Position numbers and translations under genes: made by a program. Shown in pieces: positions 36,725-45,955 of a DNA stretch of 64,000 nucleotides. Within the stretch, counting starts at the first letter, position 1. Every line of letters begins with the position of its first letter. Origin of the DNA: Denitrovibrio acetiphilus DSM 12809 (GTDB lineage: Bacteria; Chrysiogenota; Deferribacteres; Deferribacterales; Geovibrionaceae); contig NC_013943.1 in the NCBI RefSeq assembly GCF_000025725.1, forward strand, positions 1,116,001 through 1,180,000, read 5' to 3'. The notes under the pieces are model-generated. The model had not been told where the DNA came from. It ran no database searches and saw only the letters and a program-made list of their open reading frames with translations.

Positions 36725-39379
36725 ATGAAGAAAATTATAGTAATTTTTTTAACTATATTCATTTTTTCGATATCTCATGCTGAAGTGGAGGTGCCCGGTT
36801 TTGCCTTCACAGGTAAAGAAATCTCTGACTTCAGCATCAGACCATCCTTTAAGAATATCTCAGTATCTTTTAATGTGAAATCTGACTTTGACACATATCT
36901 CCGCCAGGAGGGCTTCAGGCTCGAAACCGGCGAAACAAAAGATTATAAAAGTGAAGATCCGGGGGGTATATATTCCGGAGGAATAGGTACGTCTTTATCT
37001 TCTGTTTTCGTAGGGGACAGGGCTTACCGGAATAATATCGTCAAGGCATATCTGGATCACAAATATCTTGATGTTATAAAATCCTATAATAAATATTACG
37101 AGAAAAAGATAAAGGGGACGTCTTTTGAAGAGGAAGTCCGACTTGTCTATTCTTTTGCTATGATGGAGACAGGGTCAATATCCCAGTCCCTTGACATACT
37201 TAAAAATACTGCCAGAAACGGCAAAGGTTATAGAACTGTTGCGGCAGACAGAGTAGCCGAATATATGCTGAACATGAAAGCTTATGAAGAGATGGATATC
37301 TTTTCCGGCTCACTTGAAAGTCAGACACCTTATACCCTTTACGGGTGGCTATACTCGCTTCTGAATCTCAAACGCTTTGACCGTCTTGTTAAAACCTTTG
37401 ATGCGAATAAAGATATTATTTCGCAGGACGGCAGATTTTATGATTTTTATATAACTGCCAGATACTCTCAGGGCGGTTTCGATGATGTAATAAAAGACGC
37501 TGACAGGAGCACACCCAATACTGTCGGGCTTGTTGCAGATGCGTACCTTGTCAAAGGGGACAGAGCTTCTGCGGACGGTCTGATTTCCGGAATGGAACAG
37601 GGCTCTGTGAAACGCGTTCTGATGGCTAAATCTGCTGTGCTTAAAGGTGATCTTGTTCGCGCGGGTGAATTATTAAGCGAGCTGGACAATGACGAGGATA
37701 TGCTTAACCTGTTTTATTACTACATAGGCAAATCCTATCCAAAGATGAACCTTGAATTCCTTTCCCAGTTTAACTTCAAAAGCCGAATCAATGCCGATTA
37801 CCTGAAGTTTTACACCGGAGTATACTATCTGGCGTCTGGCGACAGTAAGACTGCAATACGTTATCTTGACGCTGTTATTTTTAACACTGAGCTCTCCGAA
37901 CTCGCTTACTATTACAGAGGACTTGCCTATTCAACGTTGGACCTGAACAGAGCGGAGAGATATTTCCTTAAATATATAGAGAACAGCTCGGATGAAGAAA
38001 AAATTAATGTCAGCAAATATATGCTGGCTCAGATGAAATATATAGCAGGGGCGTATGATGACGCTCTTATGCTGCTCACCACATGCAAAACAGATTATTG
38101 CAAAGTGCTTAAATCAAGGATTTTCCTAGCAAAAGAGAAATACGAACTTGCATGGGTAAATGTTGATAATGTTAAAGGGGATGATGCAGCACTTATCCGT
38201 GCCACTGTCCTTTTTCATAAAAAGAAGTATGGCGACGCATTGGATTATCTGAAGCTTATTAAGCACAAGGGGCGTGACAGTGATTATCTGGCTATGCTCT
38301 GCTGGCTGAAGCTGGGCAACTTTTATGAAGCGGGGACGATCTTCCGTAATTATAATAAAGATGAAGAGTTTATCAGCAGCTACCTTGAGCATCTTTTCCT
38401 GAATGGTCAGTATAGTCAGGTATTGAAACTGACTGATGGTAAGGCTGAATACAGCCTCATAAGAGCGAAGTCACTCTTTTCGCTTGGGAAGCTTACGGAT
38501 GCCGCAAAGCTTTATAATGTGATAATCAGAAACGGACAAAACAGTTTCGATGCATGGAACGGACTGCTTTCAACCTATACAGCCATGAACGACGGGGCGA
38601 AGTTTGAAGAGACTTCAAGACGTATTACAGAAGTAAAAGAGAATTTCGATAAGAAAGATTTCCTTGTCTACCAGACGGCTGTTCAGGCTTTAGAGCTGAA
38701 GAATACAAAGCTCGCCACAGTTCTTCTTAACTACTTTTTTGACAGCTTTTTCACCTCTGCATATAAAAATGATGCGTACCTGCTGCGAGGGAAGCTTTTC
38801 CGTGATACGGGGCGTATAACACAATGCCTTAACGATGCTGAAGTTATGCTGAGCGAAGGGAAAAGCGATGATGCTCTTTTTCTGAAAGCCGAGTGTCTTC
38901 AAACCACTAAACCTAAACAGGCTCTTGCCATTTTCGAAGATATGACAAAGAATTCCGGCAGGTTCCGTGACTTGTCATACAGTAAGCTTATTGACCTTTA
39001 CAGCACTCCGGCTGATATACTGCGCGCTGTCAATTACTTCAAAGGGCAGGATACAGTAAGATATTATTCAGGACTAGACAGATATCTTGCCACGCTTGAT
39101 AAGAAAGAGCTGGCTGAAAACAGGGCGCTGCTTGATGAAATGATAGCAGATAAAAACCCGGCTGGTTTAGCTGCTGCTTATTTTTACATAGGTGTAATAA
39201 GCTATAATGAAGGAAAATACGAGGAAGCTGCGATTCAATTTATGAAAAGCCACTATCTTTTCCCGACGTCTGAATATAGTGCTAAAAGCCTTAAGATGAC
39301 TATAGAAGCTTACAAAAAAATGGGACGTAATGACGACATCCCTGTACTTGAGAAAAAACTCAAAGCAATGAAGAGATGA
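36725..39379 (+). CDS. Large periplasmic TPR-repeat protein
   Basis: 884 aa with signal peptide (MKKIIVIFLTIFIFSISHA). Many tetratricopeptide-like units across residues ~130-870, e.g. KTAIRYLDAVIFNTELSELAYYYRGLAYSTLDLNRAERYF and YIGVISYNEGKYEEAAIQFMKSHYLFP. No catalytic motif seen. It is followed after 16 bp by exbB, exbD and tonB, so it likely acts as a periplasmic or outer-membrane-associated partner of that proton-motive-force-driven complex. This link is inferred from the operon. Confidence 0.8.
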   Translation: MKKIIVIFLTIFIFSISHAEVEVPGFAFTGKEISDFSIRPSFKNISVSFNVKSDFDTYLRQEGFRLETGETKDYKSEDPGGIYSGGIGTSLSSVFVGDRAYRNNIVKAYLDHKYLDVIKSYNKYYEKKIKGTSFEEEVRLVYSFAMMETGSISQSLDILKNTARNGKGYRTVAADRVAEYMLNMKAYEEMDIFSGSLESQTPYTLYGWLYSLLNLKRFDRLVKTFDANKDIISQDGRFYDFYITARYSQGGFDDVIKDADRSTPNTVGLVADAYLVKGDRASADGLISGMEQGSVKRVLMAKSAVLKGDLVRAGELLSELDNDEDMLNLFYYYIGKSYPKMNLEFLSQFNFKSRINADYLKFYTGVYYLASGDSKTAIRYLDAVIFNTELSELAYYYRGLAYSTLDLNRAERYFLKYIENSSDEEKINVSKYMLAQMKYIAGAYDDALMLLTTCKTDYCKVLKSRIFLAKEKYELAWVNVDNVKGDDAALIRATVLFHKKKYGDALDYLKLIKHKGRDSDYLAMLCWLKLGNFYEAGTIFRNYNKDEEFISSYLEHLFLNGQYSQVLKLTDGKAEYSLIRAKSLFSLGKLTDAAKLYNVIIRNGQNSFDAWNGLLSTYTAMNDGAKFEETSRRITEVKENFDKKDFLVYQTAVQALELKNTKLATVLLNYFFDSFFTSAYKNDAYLLRGKLFRDTGRITQCLNDAEVMLSEGKSDDALFLKAECLQTTKPKQALAIFEDMTKNSGRFRDLSYSKLIDLYSTPADILRAVNYFKGQDTVRYYSGLDRYLATLDKKELAENRALLDEMIADKNPAGLAAAYFYIGVISYNEGKYEEAAIQFMKSHYLFPTSEYSAKSLKMTIEAYKKMGRNDDIPVLEKKLKAMKR

Positions 39380-39395
39380 TAAAGGAGGATTCTTT

Positions 39396-40013
39396 ATGCT
39401 TGATTTCAATATGGAGCTGATACAGAAGGGCGGGGTTCTGATGTATCCTATTATTTTTCTTTCTGTGCTCGCACTGGCTGTTTTTCTGGAGAGGCTTGTG
39501 ACCCTGCGTACATCCAGATATGTTCCTGCTCTTCTTAAAGAGAAGATTAAGCAGGCTCTTCAGAATAATGATACGAAAGAAGCGATATCAATGTGTGAGA
39601 AGGACGGCTCTGCTCTTGCAAACGTTTGCACAGACCTTCTTAAAAACCTTGATCTGCCTCTTCAGCGTCTTATGGAAACTGTTGAGGAGTCAGGTAGATT
39701 TCAGTCGAACAGGCTGACACGCTTTCTTCCGACCTTGCAGGCAATCGCAAGCATAGCACCTTTGCTCGGTTTGCTCGGTACTGTTCTTGGTATGATAAAA
39801 ACGTTTATCGTTATCGGTCAGCAGGGTGTGGGCAATGCTCAGGCTCTGGCTGGTGGTATCTCTGAAGCGCTTATAACAACGGCTGCGGGGCTTTCTGTAG
39901 CAATCCCGACAGTTGTTTTTTACTATATTGTCCGTTTTCGTTCCGACCGTGTTATGATCGAACTTGAGAGAGCAGTAAGTGAAATAATCAACCAGATATT
40001 CAAAGAGGCTTAA
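39396..40013 (+). CDS. ExbB/TolQ family proton channel protein
   Basis: 205 aa, MotA/TolQ/ExbB family: three membrane segments (about 13-32, 110-135, 150-175), with LQAIASIAPLLGLLGTVLGMIKTF and ALITTAAGLSVAIPTVVFYY typical of the channel helices. Energises TonB or Tol with ExbD/TolR, the next gene. RBS AAGGAGG. Cannot be told apart from TolQ by sequence; the TonB-like third gene favours ExbB. Confidence 0.92.
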   Translation: MLDFNMELIQKGGVLMYPIIFLSVLALAVFLERLVTLRTSRYVPALLKEKIKQALQNNDTKEAISMCEKDGSALANVCTDLLKNLDLPLQRLMETVEESGRFQSNRLTRFLPTLQAIASIAPLLGLLGTVLGMIKTFIVIGQQGVGNAQALAGGISEALITTAAGLSVAIPTVVFYYIVRFRSDRVMIELERAVSEIINQIFKEA

Positions 40014-40418
40014 ATGAAATTTTCCAAAAAGGGAGACAATAATAATAATATAGAGGTGAACCTTACACCTCTTATTGACGTAGTTTTCCTGCTTCTCATC
40101 TTTTTCATGGTGTCCACTACGTTTATCTACTCAAACTCTATCGACGTAAATCTTCCCGCTGCAAAAGGGGACGAAACAAGCGTCAGTGAGAATATACGCG
40201 TGGTGCTTACTCAGTCCGGTGTGATAAACATCGATGGTAAAGCATACCCTGAAAATGCTGTGGAAAAACATCTTGCACAGATGAAGAAGAGCAAGCCGGA
40301 AAGCACTGTCATTATAGAAGCTGACAAAAACGTGACTCACGGTAGGGTCGTTTTTGTTATGGATGCCAGCCGCAAGGCGGGTTTCGATAAATTTGCTATA
40401 GCTGTAGAAGAGGAATAA
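40014..40418 (+). CDS. ExbD/TolR family protein
   Basis: 134 aa. Single N-terminal membrane helix with the proton-carrying Asp in VNLTPLIDVVFLLLIFFMVSTTF, then a periplasmic domain (VIIEADKNVTHGRVVFVMDASRKAGFDKFAIAVEE). ATG immediately follows the exbB stop. Confidence 0.93.
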   Translation: MKFSKKGDNNNNIEVNLTPLIDVVFLLLIFFMVSTTFIYSNSIDVNLPAAKGDETSVSENIRVVLTQSGVINIDGKAYPENAVEKHLAQMKKSKPESTVIIEADKNVTHGRVVFVMDASRKAGFDKFAIAVEEE

Positions 40419-41135
40419 ATGTTACTCAGATTTCTGCCGGCACTGCTTATATCTATGCTGGTTCACTTTCTTATTCTGGGAGCGGTACCGGGGTTTGACC
40501 TTATACTTAAGCCCAGAAAGAGGATAGTGGATGTTGAGATAATTACGTCTTCCATAAGGGAGCTTCCTCCTGCTCCTGTCCAGAAGACCGGCTCAAGTGC
40601 AGTTAGCAAAAACGCAGAAACTAACGAGGCTACAGCTCCCGCTCTTACTGTACCGGATATCGATATTCCGGATATCGCAGATACAAAAGAGCTGGATGTT
40701 AAAATACCTGATCTCAATGTGACAAGGCTTGAAAATACCAGCAGGTTGAAACCTGATAAGGAGCTTTTGAAAGAGCTGAAATCAACTTCAGATGAATTCC
40801 AGAAGGCAAATAAGCCAGGGGAAGGTATCCAGTCTGATGTAACTGGAACGGATGCCAGCGCAAGAGACTTCTTTGTAATAAAGAACCTGAACAGAAACAG
40901 AAAACTGACCAATACTCCGGATAAACCGACTTTTTCTCTCACCGCAGATACGTCTGTGCGTCTCAGTTTTAAAGTTGACAGAGAAGGGAACACCTATTCC
41001 ATAACGCTTTTGAACAGTACAGACTCACAGATTGAGCGTCTTGCCATTGACTTTGTGAAGAAATTAAAGTTTAATGCCGTTCTGTCGGAGCAGTCAGAAT
41101 CCGCAGAAATAATATTAAATTTCAGAGTCAGATAG
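40419..41135 (+). CDS. TonB-family energy transducer
   Basis: 238 aa. Short N-terminal membrane helix (about 5-25), a periplasmic Pro/Thr/Asp-rich linker with IDIPDIA repeats, and a TonB C-terminal domain (VRLSFKVDREGNTYSITLLNSTDSQIERLAIDFVKKLKFN). Transmits force from ExbB/D to outer-membrane partners. Starts at the exbD stop; ends overlapping the methyltransferase start. Confidence 0.85.
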   Translation: MLLRFLPALLISMLVHFLILGAVPGFDLILKPRKRIVDVEIITSSIRELPPAPVQKTGSSAVSKNAETNEATAPALTVPDIDIPDIADTKELDVKIPDLNVTRLENTSRLKPDKELLKELKSTSDEFQKANKPGEGIQSDVTGTDASARDFFVIKNLNRNRKLTNTPDKPTFSLTADTSVRLSFKVDREGNTYSITLLNSTDSQIERLAIDFVKKLKFNAVLSEQSESAEIILNFRVR

Positions 41136-42289
41136 TGGACAATAACTTAGATAACACATTAGAAAAATACGTAGAACAGCTTATCAGTGAAAAAGGTCAG
41201 ATAACCTTTGCTGAGTTTATGGATATTGCTCTTTACCATGAAGGGCTTGGCTATTACCAGAAACAGAATCCATTCGGTCAGCAGGGGAGCTTTTATACTT
41301 CTGTAAATGCGTCAGAATCCTTCGGGCGAACCCTTGCACGTTCCTTTGTGTATATGACTGAGCTCTTAAAGCTTGAACACCGTTTTTGTGAAATGGGTGC
41401 AGGTTCGGGTATGCTGGCGAATGACATTCTTAACTTTCTTAAAGAGCGGGAGCCGAAATTCTACGAAAGTCTTGACTACCTTATAATAGAAAAGAGCGGA
41501 TACCTTATAGAGCGCCAGAAAGAACTTTTGGATAAGGCACATACGGGTAAAGTTAAGTGGATCAGATTCGAAGAGCTGGACGACTTTAAGGGTGTTTTCT
41601 ACTCTAATGAGCTCGTTGATGCATTCCCTGTTCACAGGGTTATCCGTATGGACGGTGAGCTTAAAGAACTTTACGTTAAAAAGATAGACGGTGCTCTCCG
41701 TTTTAATCCGGGGGAGCTTTCTACTCCTGAATTGCAGGATTTCCTTGATACTATTAACCTGAAAGTGACAGAGACCCAGATAGTTGATATTAACCTTGAT
41801 CTCCGCCGTTTTATCGAAGCAATGGCGGACAAGATAACCAAAGGTGTTATGCTGACCATCGATTATGGTTTTGAAGCTCCTATGCTTTATCAGTCCTACA
41901 GGCGTGACGGCACAGTTACCTGTTATTACAATCACACTCAGAATAATGATTTTTTTGACCGGATAGGCTATCAGGATATTACCGCTTTTGTGGATTTCAC
42001 TTCTCTTTCTCTTTACGGTGCGGAAAAAGGACTTGAACCTATGGCGTATATGCCTCAGTGGCTCTTTCTCGTACAGTCGGGGATTCTTGACGAGATAAAC
42101 GAAGCTGAAAATGATCTGTCTAAAGCATCTATCAAAGCTCTCATTATGCCGGATGGTGGATTTGGTACAAATTTTCAGGCATTTATACAGGGGAAAGGTA
42201 TAGACATTCCCAAAGACTTTAAATACGCAAAACCTGCGAAAGAGACTTTAGCGGAAATGGCAGAATTTTTTAAACCGCTGGAGAACTGA
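41135..42289 (+). CDS. MidA/NDUFAF7-type SAM-dependent methyltransferase
   Basis: 384 aa, Methyltransf_28 family. N-terminal ITFAEFMDIALYHEGLGYYQ and GQQGSFYTSVNASESFG, SAM-binding CEMGAGSGMLANDIL, and FYSNELVDAFPVHRV, all family hallmarks. The mitochondrial homologue methylates an Arg in a complex I subunit; a bacterial target is not established. GTG start overlaps the tonB stop by 1 bp. Confidence 0.9.
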   Translation: MDNNLDNTLEKYVEQLISEKGQITFAEFMDIALYHEGLGYYQKQNPFGQQGSFYTSVNASESFGRTLARSFVYMTELLKLEHRFCEMGAGSGMLANDILNFLKEREPKFYESLDYLIIEKSGYLIERQKELLDKAHTGKVKWIRFEELDDFKGVFYSNELVDAFPVHRVIRMDGELKELYVKKIDGALRFNPGELSTPELQDFLDTINLKVTETQIVDINLDLRRFIEAMADKITKGVMLTIDYGFEAPMLYQSYRRDGTVTCYYNHTQNNDFFDRIGYQDITAFVDFTSLSLYGAEKGLEPMAYMPQWLFLVQSGILDEINEAENDLSKASIKALIMPDGGFGTNFQAFIQGKGIDIPKDFKYAKPAKETLAEMAEFFKPLEN

Positions 42290-42358
42290 TTTTTTAATTT
42301 TCTTTTGCTAAGTCATTTTACCGCATAAGCATATTTAAAACATAATCTATTGTCTGTT

Positions 42359-42375
42359 ATGGCACTGTTCCTGCT
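42359..42375 (+). promoter_or_regulatory. Sigma-54-type promoter before the first ALGYD-motif protein
   Basis: ATGGCAC-N5-CTGCT: GG (42361-42362) and GC (42373-42374) are separated by exactly 10 bp, as required for sigma-54. Located 35 bp before the ATG at 42410. Confidence 0.65.
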
Positions 42376-42409
42376 TATATCTATGAAAAATAGAAATAAG
42401 GAGGAAAAA

Positions 42410-42844
42410 ATGTACATCACCACGAACTATAACGCTTCGGCTTACTCTGAACTTGTTGAGAGTACATCAGCCAAGCAGAAATCACTTGTGGACTACCTGA
42501 CAGACGATGACAGTAGCTCAAAAAGTTCATTTGATTCAGTTTCTTTGTCTGCGGAAACTTATGCTGCTATTAAAGAAAATAACCCCGACCTTCTAACTGC
42601 TCTTGGCTATGATCAGGATGCAGATTCATCTGAAACAACATCAACATCGTCTTCCAGTTCGCTTCTGGACAAAGTACAGCTTTCAGCAGAGGCATATGCT
42701 GTGCTCAAAGAGACAAATCCTGAAGTTCTGGAGGCACTTGGATATGATCTAAGCGCTGATGAAACAGTTTCCGCTAAAGATGAAAAGGAAACAGATGCGG
42801 AAGAGTCTTCCTCGGACGACAGTGATACAGAAGAATCTGCATAA
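42410..42844 (+). CDS. Acidic small protein with two LSAE(A/T)YA..LKE.NP..L.ALGYD repeats
   Basis: 144 aa, unrecognised. Two copies of a ~27-residue motif: VSLSAETYAAIKENNPDLL/TALGYD (about 50-75) and VQLSAEAYAVLKETNPEVL/EALGYD (about 90-115), joined by Ser/Asp/Thr-rich linkers and an acidic tail. No signal peptide. ATG 42410 follows AAGGAGG; the upstream in-frame ATG overlaps the sigma-54 promoter. The next gene carries the same motif. The motif recalls short helical hairpins but I know no family for it. Confidence 0.75.
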   Translation: MYITTNYNASAYSELVESTSAKQKSLVDYLTDDDSSSKSSFDSVSLSAETYAAIKENNPDLLTALGYDQDADSSETTSTSSSSSLLDKVQLSAEAYAVLKETNPEVLEALGYDLSADETVSAKDEKETDAEESSSDDSDTEESA

Positions 42845-42867
42845 AGGTGAAAAATTTTCCGTATTTT

Positions 42868-42884
42868 CTGGCACAAAGAATGCT
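42868..42884 (+). promoter_or_regulatory. Sigma-54-type promoter before the second ALGYD-motif protein
   Basis: CTGGCAC-N5-ATGCT with GG (42870-42871) and GC (42882-42883) 10 bp apart; 34 bp before the ATG at 42918. Near-consensus in the -24 half. Confidence 0.75.
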
Positions 42885-42917
42885 TAATAACCTTTGAAAC
42901 CTGAAAGGGGGAATAAT

Positions 42918-43388
42918 ATGATCGTGAACGGGGTATTTTACCAGTCTTCAAAAACAAGCACAGCCGTTGAGTCAACCGATGTTGAACCTCTTGCGTCGCA
43001 TCTGACCAAAGAGAGTGAAGAAAAGGCAAAGTCTGTTTCAGACTCTGTCCAGCTTTCTGAAGAAGCATATACCGCTCTGAAAGAGTATGCTCCTGAAGCT
43101 CTTACTGCTCTTGGTTATGACTTCAATGACAAGAATGTTGTGCTTGAAGAGATGAAAGAGATTGCAAAAGAAAAATATTTTAACATGGACTCACAGGGCA
43201 TGCCTATCCCTGAATCTGAAGAGGGGATGATCAGCGCTCTTGAGGTTGCAAACAGATATATTGAAGCCCTGAATTCTATTGAGCCGGATGAGCTGCATGA
43301 AGCTGTAGCCGGAGCTAACAGCGCAAGTGCAGACAGCTCTCTGAGTCTGAGTGATATCGCTGGGGTCAGAGAATACCTGCGCGTTTAA
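42918..43388 (+). CDS. Small protein with one LSEEAY.ALKE..PE.L.ALGYD motif
   Basis: 156 aa, unrecognised, paralogous to the preceding gene through VQLSEEAYTALKEYAPEAL/TALGYD (about residues 37-62). A helical C-terminal part follows (MISALEVANRYIEALNSIEPDELHEA, LSLSDIAGVREYL). No signal peptide. ATG 42918 lies 9 bp after AAAGGGGG. Has its own sigma-54-type promoter. Confidence 0.75.
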   Translation: MIVNGVFYQSSKTSTAVESTDVEPLASHLTKESEEKAKSVSDSVQLSEEAYTALKEYAPEALTALGYDFNDKNVVLEEMKEIAKEKYFNMDSQGMPIPESEEGMISALEVANRYIEALNSIEPDELHEAVAGANSASADSSLSLSDIAGVREYLRV

Positions 43389-43403
43389 ATTGGTAAATTG
43401 TCG

Positions 43404-43997
43404 TTAGTCATTTATATATTCGAAATCTTTGCTGAAAACGTACCTGACTGAGTGAGCGGTCAGGTCGTTCAGCATGGATATGTTGAAGTTGTCAAATTTT
43501 GTTGTCACATAATGGTTATTGACAGCAAAACCCTCGAAATTTATCCCTTCTGCCTCCAGAAAATGTTTGTTCAAGAGGGCATGGTTTACACAGCCAAGTC
43601 TGCTGGGGACAACGACTATGCATGAAAGCCCGCACTCTTTAGCCAGATGATAGTTCATGTAATCATCATCCAGAGGAACCATTATTCCGCCAGCCCCCTC
43701 GACAATAAGCCAGTCATAGCCGGACACGGAATTGATAGTTTCAACCGTCTCCTCGAAAGGAAACTGTTCAAATGCTATGTATGGAGCAACTGGCGGCTCT
43801 GCAGTATATAGAACACGGCAGTCAGCTCCGGACATCTCCTGCACTGTTTTTGCATCGTCATCGGCTGGATAACCTGTCTGGACAGGTTTGATATAGCAGA
43901 CCTTTTTACCGCTTTGAACCAAATGTCTGCACAGAAGACCGCTGAAGTATGTTTTTCCGACCTCGGTGTCGGTTCCGGTTATATATATTTTTTTCAT
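43404..43997 (-). CDS. bioD: Dethiobiotin synthetase
   Basis: 197 aa. Converts diaminopelargonate, CO2 and ATP to dethiobiotin. P-loop GTDTEVGKTYFS at the N-terminus, KPVQTG, and VEGAGGIMVPLDDDY. Follows bioA with no gap on the minus strand. Confidence 0.95.
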   Translation of the reverse strand: MKKIYITGTDTEVGKTYFSGLLCRHLVQSGKKVCYIKPVQTGYPADDDAKTVQEMSGADCRVLYTAEPPVAPYIAFEQFPFEETVETINSVSGYDWLIVEGAGGIMVPLDDDYMNYHLAKECGLSCIVVVPSRLGCVNHALLNKHFLEAEGINFEGFAVNNHYVTTKFDNFNISMLNDLTAHSVRYVFSKDFEYIND

Positions 43998-45323
43998 CTA
44001 AAGCACCTCAAAAATTGATTCGTGGGCAATGTCTACTAACTTAATCATCTCATCCTCTGTTATCACATATGGCGGCATAAAGTATATTACATCCCCGAGG
44101 TTGCGCAGGTATGCTCCTTTTGTGATTGATTTACGGAATATCTGAAATCCTGTCCGGTCTTTCCAGTCGAAGCTCTCTTTTGTTTTCACATCTTTAACAA
44201 GCTCAACGGCAGAGACACAGCCGAGGTGCCTTATCTCGCCAACGTGCGGTTGTCCTTTGAACTTTTTATTTATATATTCATGCATGACAGGGAATTTTTT
44301 TCTGTTTTCCTCTATGATATTCAGCTCTTTGAACATCTTCATTGTTTCGTTTGCTACAGCGCAGGCGAGGGGGTTCCCTGTAAAGCTGTGACTGTGCAGG
44401 AATGCTTTTAGGGTTGTGTAGTCATCATAAAATGCAGAGTATATTTCGTCTGTTGTGAGCACAGCGGACATAGGCAGATAACCGGACGTCAGCCCTTTCG
44501 AGACACAAATGAAGTCCGGCTGAACGCCTGCCTGCTCAAGGGCGAACATTGTGCCGGTGCGACCGAAGCCTGAGGCTATTTCGTCAAATATGGTATGTAT
44601 GTCGTAAGCTTTTGCAGCCTCACAAAGTTTTTGCAGATATAACGGCGGATACATCTTCATTCCGCCCGCGCACTGAAGAAGCGGTTCAATTATAACCGCT
44701 GTTATTTCGTTTGCGTGTTTCTCTATGGTACGTTCCATATGCTCAAAGCACTGGGCGGAGCACTCATTTCGAGTTTTTCCGTATGGGCACCTGTAGCAGT
44801 CAGGACCCTGCACACGGATATTTTCAATCATTATGTCGCCGTATAGCTCTGTGTAAAGTTCTTCTCCGCAGACAGAAAGTGCGCCTAGTGTTTCACCATG
44901 ATATCCGGAGTCGAGGTATAGGTAGCGTTTTTTAGAAGTGACTCCATTGTTTTTACGGTAGCCGTAGCTGAGCTTCATGGCTGATTCCACAGCAGCGGAG
45001 CCTATGTCGGCGTAGAAAACTTTTGTCAGGTTTTCAGGTGTAACGCTGAGGAGCTGTTCAGTCAGTTTTAATGCCGGATCGTGGGTTATCCCTGCAAAAA
45101 TCACGTGTTCGATCTTGTCCAGCTGGTTTTTGATTGCGTCTTTCAGTCTTGGGTTATTATGACCGAAAATATTTACCCACCAGCTTGAAACTGCGTCTAT
45201 GTATTTATTGTTTTTATCGTCGTAGAGGTATATACCCTCGCCACGCTCTATTTTAATTATCGGATATGTTTCGTGATCTTTCATCTGGGTACAGGGGTGC
45301 CAGATGTTCGTAACTGGTTTCAT
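43998..45323 (-). CDS. bioA: Adenosylmethionine-8-amino-7-oxononanoate aminotransferase
   Basis: 441 aa, PLP enzyme of biotin synthesis. N-terminal IWHPCTQMKDH, SSWWVNIFGHNNP, FDEIASGFGRTGTMFA and the PLP Lys in FICVSKGLTSGYLPMSA. AAGGAG precedes ATG 45323. Starts the minus-strand bioA-bioD unit, facing away from bioF. Confidence 0.96.
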   Translation of the reverse strand: MKPVTNIWHPCTQMKDHETYPIIKIERGEGIYLYDDKNNKYIDAVSSWWVNIFGHNNPRLKDAIKNQLDKIEHVIFAGITHDPALKLTEQLLSVTPENLTKVFYADIGSAAVESAMKLSYGYRKNNGVTSKKRYLYLDSGYHGETLGALSVCGEELYTELYGDIMIENIRVQGPDCYRCPYGKTRNECSAQCFEHMERTIEKHANEITAVIIEPLLQCAGGMKMYPPLYLQKLCEAAKAYDIHTIFDEIASGFGRTGTMFALEQAGVQPDFICVSKGLTSGYLPMSAVLTTDEIYSAFYDDYTTLKAFLHSHSFTGNPLACAVANETMKMFKELNIIEENRKKFPVMHEYINKKFKGQPHVGEIRHLGCVSAVELVKDVKTKESFDWKDRTGFQIFRKSITKGAYLRNLGDVIYFMPPYVITEDEMIKLVDIAHESIFEVL

Positions 45324-45538
45324 TTATCTTACTCCTTAGGTATTCCGGAAAGGTCTCTGGTGTGGTGAAGCAATCTTTCAGATGGCAGTGTTTCAACAGT
45401 TGGAAGACTGGTTCACTCCGGTAGAGTTCATCGTAGTAATTTAACATATCAGATGTTGTTTGTCATTAAACGCTAACATTTGAACTTGTAAATTGTAGCA
45501 AATTGTGTAGTTTTATTTGTTAGGGATGTAGGTGAATA

Positions 45539-45955
45539 ATGAGTAAAGATAAATTTTGTAAACAGAATAAGGACTATGAACTTTATAAGGCTTCCTTGAC
45601 AGCTTTTTTTCAGAATGAATTGGAGCACGATAAATCTTTATTAAGCATATCTATTGCTGCTATAGGTTTTTATATCGCATTATTTTCAACTAGTAATATA
45701 AAAGTTGATAATATTTCGTGTATTGTTATTTTGATTGCAGTTTCTTCATATGCATTTACGATTTTAATTATCTTGCTTATCTTTTATTATAATAAGAAAC
45801 AAATTTTAGAGATTATTTCAAATCCGACTAATGCTAAAGATATCGAAATGTTAGACTTTTGGGATAAGTTTAAATATTTTCCTTTTATATTTGGGTGCCT
45901 TGCAAGTGTTATTTATTTTTTAAATATTATGATCAGTAAAATAGGAGAAGCTTAA
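45539..45955 (+). CDS. Small membrane protein with three predicted helices
   Basis: 138 aa, unrecognised. Polar N-terminus (~30 residues), membrane segments at about 37-55, 60-88 and 112-132. Markedly more AT-rich than the bio genes around it. AGGTG precedes the ATG. Its stop overlaps the next small gene (TAATG), so the two form one unit. It sits between bioA and bioF, probably as a foreign insertion; it might be a membrane effector, but no motif proves this. Confidence 0.6.
   Translation: MSKDKFCKQNKDYELYKASLTAFFQNELEHDKSLLSISIAAIGFYIALFSTSNIKVDNISCIVILIAVSSYAFTILIILLIFYYNKKQILEIISNPTNAKDIEMLDFWDKFKYFPFIFGCLASVIYFLNIMISKIGEA

Noticed and set aside
45253-45447. Minus-strand frame of 64 codons across the bioA start
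   Set aside because: Overlaps the well-supported bioA N-terminus and its ribosome binding site, has no Shine-Dalgarno of its own and no recognisable motif.
45440-45510. Possible BirA operator upstream of bioA
   Set aside because: Only loose TGTTAGC/AAACA arms were seen; the expected paired TTGTAAACC-type halves are not convincing.
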